The notes below the pieces were generated by a model. That model saw nothing but the letters and a program-made list of their open reading frames with translations. It made no database searches and had not been told where the DNA came from. Both the position numbers and the translations under genes were made by a program. From contig JAQTHZ010000002.1 in the NCBI GenBank assembly GCA_029433365.1, positions 496,001 through 560,000 of the forward strand: DNA of 64,000 bases. The letters run 5' to 3'. Position 1 is the first letter of the stretch. Each line of letters begins with the position of its first letter. This stretch comes from Orbaceae bacterium ESL0721 (lineage in GTDB: Bacteria > Pseudomonadota > Gammaproteobacteria > Enterobacterales > Orbaceae). Positions 61,776-64,000 of the stretch are shown piece by piece.

Positions 61776-63626
61776 ATGATGGATAATATCCGTTCTGCAG
61801 CAAATCATCTTATAATTAAGATTATTTTTGCCATAATTATTTTATGTTTTGTATTCACAGGCGTTGGCTTTTTTGGCTTTAGTGGCAACAACAATGATGC
61901 ACAACTATATATAGCCAAAGTCGATGGCGAAGGTATAAGCCGTGCTGCTTTTGAATCTCAAGCGCGTCAAGCTATTGCAAATTCTGGCTCTTTTAGCAAC
62001 GATGATAGTTTTAGTCGCCTATTACGTCGAGAAGTGTTCTCTACACAAATTAATAACTACTTAGTATACCAATTGGCTAAAAGGCTAAAAACAGATGTGA
62101 GTAACGAACAGATCAAAGAGTATATTCGCAAACAGCCAGTGTTTTTTGATCAGGGCAAATTTAGCAATAAAAGATATTTAGAACTGTTAGCAAATAACGG
62201 TTATACCCCTGATAGTTATGCTGAACTTTTACGTACTGTTTTACTAAACCAACAAGTCAAAGAGGCTCTCCTTAATAGCAATTTTGTCCTACCATCTGAA
62301 TCAACATTATCTTTACTTGAAGATGAAACTCGAGACATCTATATTGCAACAGTAACACCATCGATTGTAAATATGGATGACGTTGTGATAACCCCAGAAG
62401 ATGAACAGAAATATTATGATGAGCACCAACAACAGTTTGCAAAAAAAGAGCGAATTAAATTTAATTATATCGCTAATTTAAAAACAGATATTGAAGCTAC
62501 AGTTACTGATGCTGAAATAAAACATGAATATGAGAGTAATAGTAGCCTTTATCAGTTCCCTGCTAAAAACAGCTACAGTATTATTTATGTAACAGATAAA
62601 GATGAAGCTGATGCTATTGCAAATGAGCTAAAAACAAAAAGTTTTGATGAGATTGCTAACGAGATAAATAAAGATAGTGTGATATCTCCTTATGGTAAAA
62701 ATGGATCACTTGGCTGGTTTGCCAATGATGATAAATTACCAGAACCATTTAAAGAGGCTAATTTAACCAAAATAGGTCAAATTTCTGCGCCGATTGCCGT
62801 TGATAATGGCTATCTTATTGTGAAATTAGATGCTAAACAAGATGGCGCTAAAATGGACTATAACTATGCTAAAGTGCTCATCTCTAAAAAATTAACCAGC
62901 GAAAAAGTAGATAAGATCTTTGATGAGAAAAAGGCAAAATTAGAAGAGGCGTTAAACAAAGGCTCTGATTCTTTAAAAGATATTGCCGAAAAAGCGGGAT
63001 TAACCATGCAGGAGTCTGATTGGACTAATTTTAATGATAAATTATCCGTTCTAAAAAATCCTGAAGTGAGAGATGTTGCTTTTGGTAGTGAAATGTTAAT
63101 TGACAATAAAGCAACTGGTAAAATTTCTGAAATTATTCCTATTGGTAGAGATCAAGAAGATGGCGGTATCATAATCCAAGTGGTTGATTATCGACCTGAA
63201 GGAATTGCACCATTTGAAGAAGTAGAAAAAGTGATCCACCAAAAAATCTATAACAATATTGCAAATGAACGTTTCCAATCTTCGGTAGATGATACTATGC
63301 AAGAGCTTAATGAAAAAGGGAGCGCTAAAGGTATCTCATTTACAAAACGTTATACTTTGACACGAACTTCTTCAGAATTTAATCCTGAAGTGGTTAATAT
63401 GATTTTTAATATGATTCCGTCGGTAAATAACGAAACGACATATGCGGTAAAAATGCTTAATAATACTGCCTATATTGTTGCACTAGTTAAAGTAACGCCA
63501 GCAACCAAAGAGAGAGATATATCAGCAGAACTATTACCAACTTTAACCAAGAATATCAATTACTCTTTACTTACTGAACTCCGTTCAAAAGCGAAAATTG
63601 AGATTATGCCTGATGCGAATTTGTGA
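61776..63626 (+). CDS. ppiD: Peptidyl-prolyl isomerase-like periplasmic chaperone PpiD
   Basis: Inner membrane-anchored chaperone near the Sec translocon exit. Short cytoplasmic N-terminus MMDNIRSAANHLIIKI as in E. coli, one transmembrane helix about 14-36, SurA-like N-terminal helical domain, and a parvulin domain about 260-360 (SFDEIANEINKDSVISPYGK, GSLGWF). Helical C-terminal region. 616 residues (E. coli 623). AATGGAG upstream of the ATG. A strong terminator follows. Confidence 0.95.
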   Translation: MMDNIRSAANHLIIKIIFAIIILCFVFTGVGFFGFSGNNNDAQLYIAKVDGEGISRAAFESQARQAIANSGSFSNDDSFSRLLRREVFSTQINNYLVYQLAKRLKTDVSNEQIKEYIRKQPVFFDQGKFSNKRYLELLANNGYTPDSYAELLRTVLLNQQVKEALLNSNFVLPSESTLSLLEDETRDIYIATVTPSIVNMDDVVITPEDEQKYYDEHQQQFAKKERIKFNYIANLKTDIEATVTDAEIKHEYESNSSLYQFPAKNSYSIIYVTDKDEADAIANELKTKSFDEIANEINKDSVISPYGKNGSLGWFANDDKLPEPFKEANLTKIGQISAPIAVDNGYLIVKLDAKQDGAKMDYNYAKVLISKKLTSEKVDKIFDEKKAKLEEALNKGSDSLKDIAEKAGLTMQESDWTNFNDKLSVLKNPEVRDVAFGSEMLIDNKATGKISEIIPIGRDQEDGGIIIQVVDYRPEGIAPFEEVEKVIHQKIYNNIANERFQSSVDDTMQELNEKGSAKGISFTKRYTLTRTSSEFNPEVVNMIFNMIPSVNNETTYAVKMLNNTAYIVALVKVTPATKERDISAELLPTLTKNINYSLLTELRSKAKIEIMPDANL

Positions 63627-63657
63627 TATTTATCGCAAATTTTTATCCTAAAATGAG

Positions 63658-63694
63658 AAAAGAGAATGCTTTTGCGAGCGTTCTCTTTTTTTTA
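63658..63694 (+). terminator. Terminator of ppiD
   Basis: 10-bp stem AGAGAATGCT/AGCGTTCTCT (one G-T wobble) with six-base loop and a run of nine T. Confidence 0.92.
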
Positions 63695-63782
63695 AGAGTA
63701 AAAAAACATTTCTGTTTGTATTAATGAGAGAGTAGTTAAGCAAATTTAATTGCAAAACTAATTACTTTATGGAGTTAATCAA

Positions 63783-64000
63783 ATGAAATCATCTAAATTA
63801 CTATGTCTACTTTTTTCTAGCTTGCTAATCTCAACTTCAGCGTTTGCCGCACCCCCACAAAAAGAGATAGTCGAACCAACCACAATAGAAGTAACTACGG
63901 CTCAAGTAAATATCAATACAGCCTCAGTTGATGAATTAGTCAAAGCTTTAAATGGTATTGGGCTCAGTAAAGCAAAAAAAATTGTTGAATATCGCGAAAA
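63783..64000 (+). CDS. ComEA/YbaV-family helix-hairpin-helix protein (3' truncated)
   Basis: Signal peptide about 1-22 (STSAFA-A), short Glu/Thr-rich spacer, then VNINTASVDELVKALNGIGL, the start of a helix-hairpin-helix DNA-binding domain, cut by the window end. E. coli has YbaV at the same place after ppiD; in competent bacteria ComEA binds incoming DNA in the periplasm. GGAG lies 7 bases before the ATG. Behind the ppiD terminator, so it probably has its own promoter. Confidence 0.9.
   Translation, partial: MKSSKLLCLLFSSLLISTSAFAAPPQKEIVEPTTIEVTTAQVNINTASVDELVKALNGIGLSKAKKIVEYRE

Overview
The window is chromosomal DNA from an AT-rich gammaproteobacterium. Almost every recognisable protein is closest, by recall, to its Escherichia coli counterpart. 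TrpG-TrpD and TrpC-TrpF fusions, an EF-P/EpmB pair, CpxRA, TmaR, YheU and an almost enteric-type Crp place it near Enterobacterales. The low G+C and the broken synteny fit an Orbales-type lineage (the Gilliamella/Orbus group), but that placement is inference. I saw no prophage, CRISPR array, complete insertion sequence or rRNA operon.

Layout. 1-4.3 kb: 3' part of mrcB, then mutM and a KdgM-type porin on the other strand. 4.8-11.9 kb: a complete trp operon on the minus strand, trpE-trpGD-trpCF-trpB-trpA, with a sigma70 promoter overlapped by a near-perfect TrpR operator and no room for an attenuator. 12.2-17.4 kb: secG with tRNA-Leu(GAG), thiI, and cpxR-cpxA-trmL. 17.6-19.2 kb: divergent efp and epmB. 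19.7-21.2 kb: a surface protein gene whose start codon is followed by about 16 copies of a 7-bp repeat and which is out of frame as sequenced, a typical phase-variable arrangement. 21.3-24.7 kb: rpmH-rnpA-yidD-yidC and nudC. 24.8-29.5 kb: an orphan lipoprotein, then rnr-rlmB. 29.7-36.3 kb: initiator tRNA-Met, rimP-nusA-infB-rbfA and truB. 36.4-41.6 kb: a LacI-type regulator, usg-truA, tmk, holB. 41.7-45.5 kb: a three-gene cassette (MBOAT acyltransferase plus two SGNH hydrolases) that looks like a peptidoglycan or glycan O-acetylation system. 45.6-48.4 kb: pyrF-yciH, tmaR, yheU, crp. 48.4-55.4 kb: the envelope run uppS-cdsA-rseP-bamA-skp-lpxD. 55.6-64 kb: tig, clpP, clpX, lon (sigma32-like promoter), ppiD and the start of a ComEA/YbaV-type DNA-binding protein.

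Two sequence-level features are not explained by the genes. First, the 14-mer AACCCTAAAACATT occurs seven times exactly, with shorter matches elsewhere. Most exact copies are intergenic, six are in one orientation and one is inside a coding region. It behaves like an uptake-signal or regulator motif. Second, short tandem duplications are common: 10-15 bp units between genes and 15-bp, frame-preserving units inside truB, usg, rnr and an SGNH gene. With the heptamer tract, this suggests a genome prone to replication slippage.

The genes are mostly housekeeping: translation and ribosome maturation, envelope assembly, protein quality control and tryptophan synthesis. The accessory parts are the porin, the phase-variable surface protein, the orphan lipoprotein, the LacI regulator and the O-acetylation cassette.
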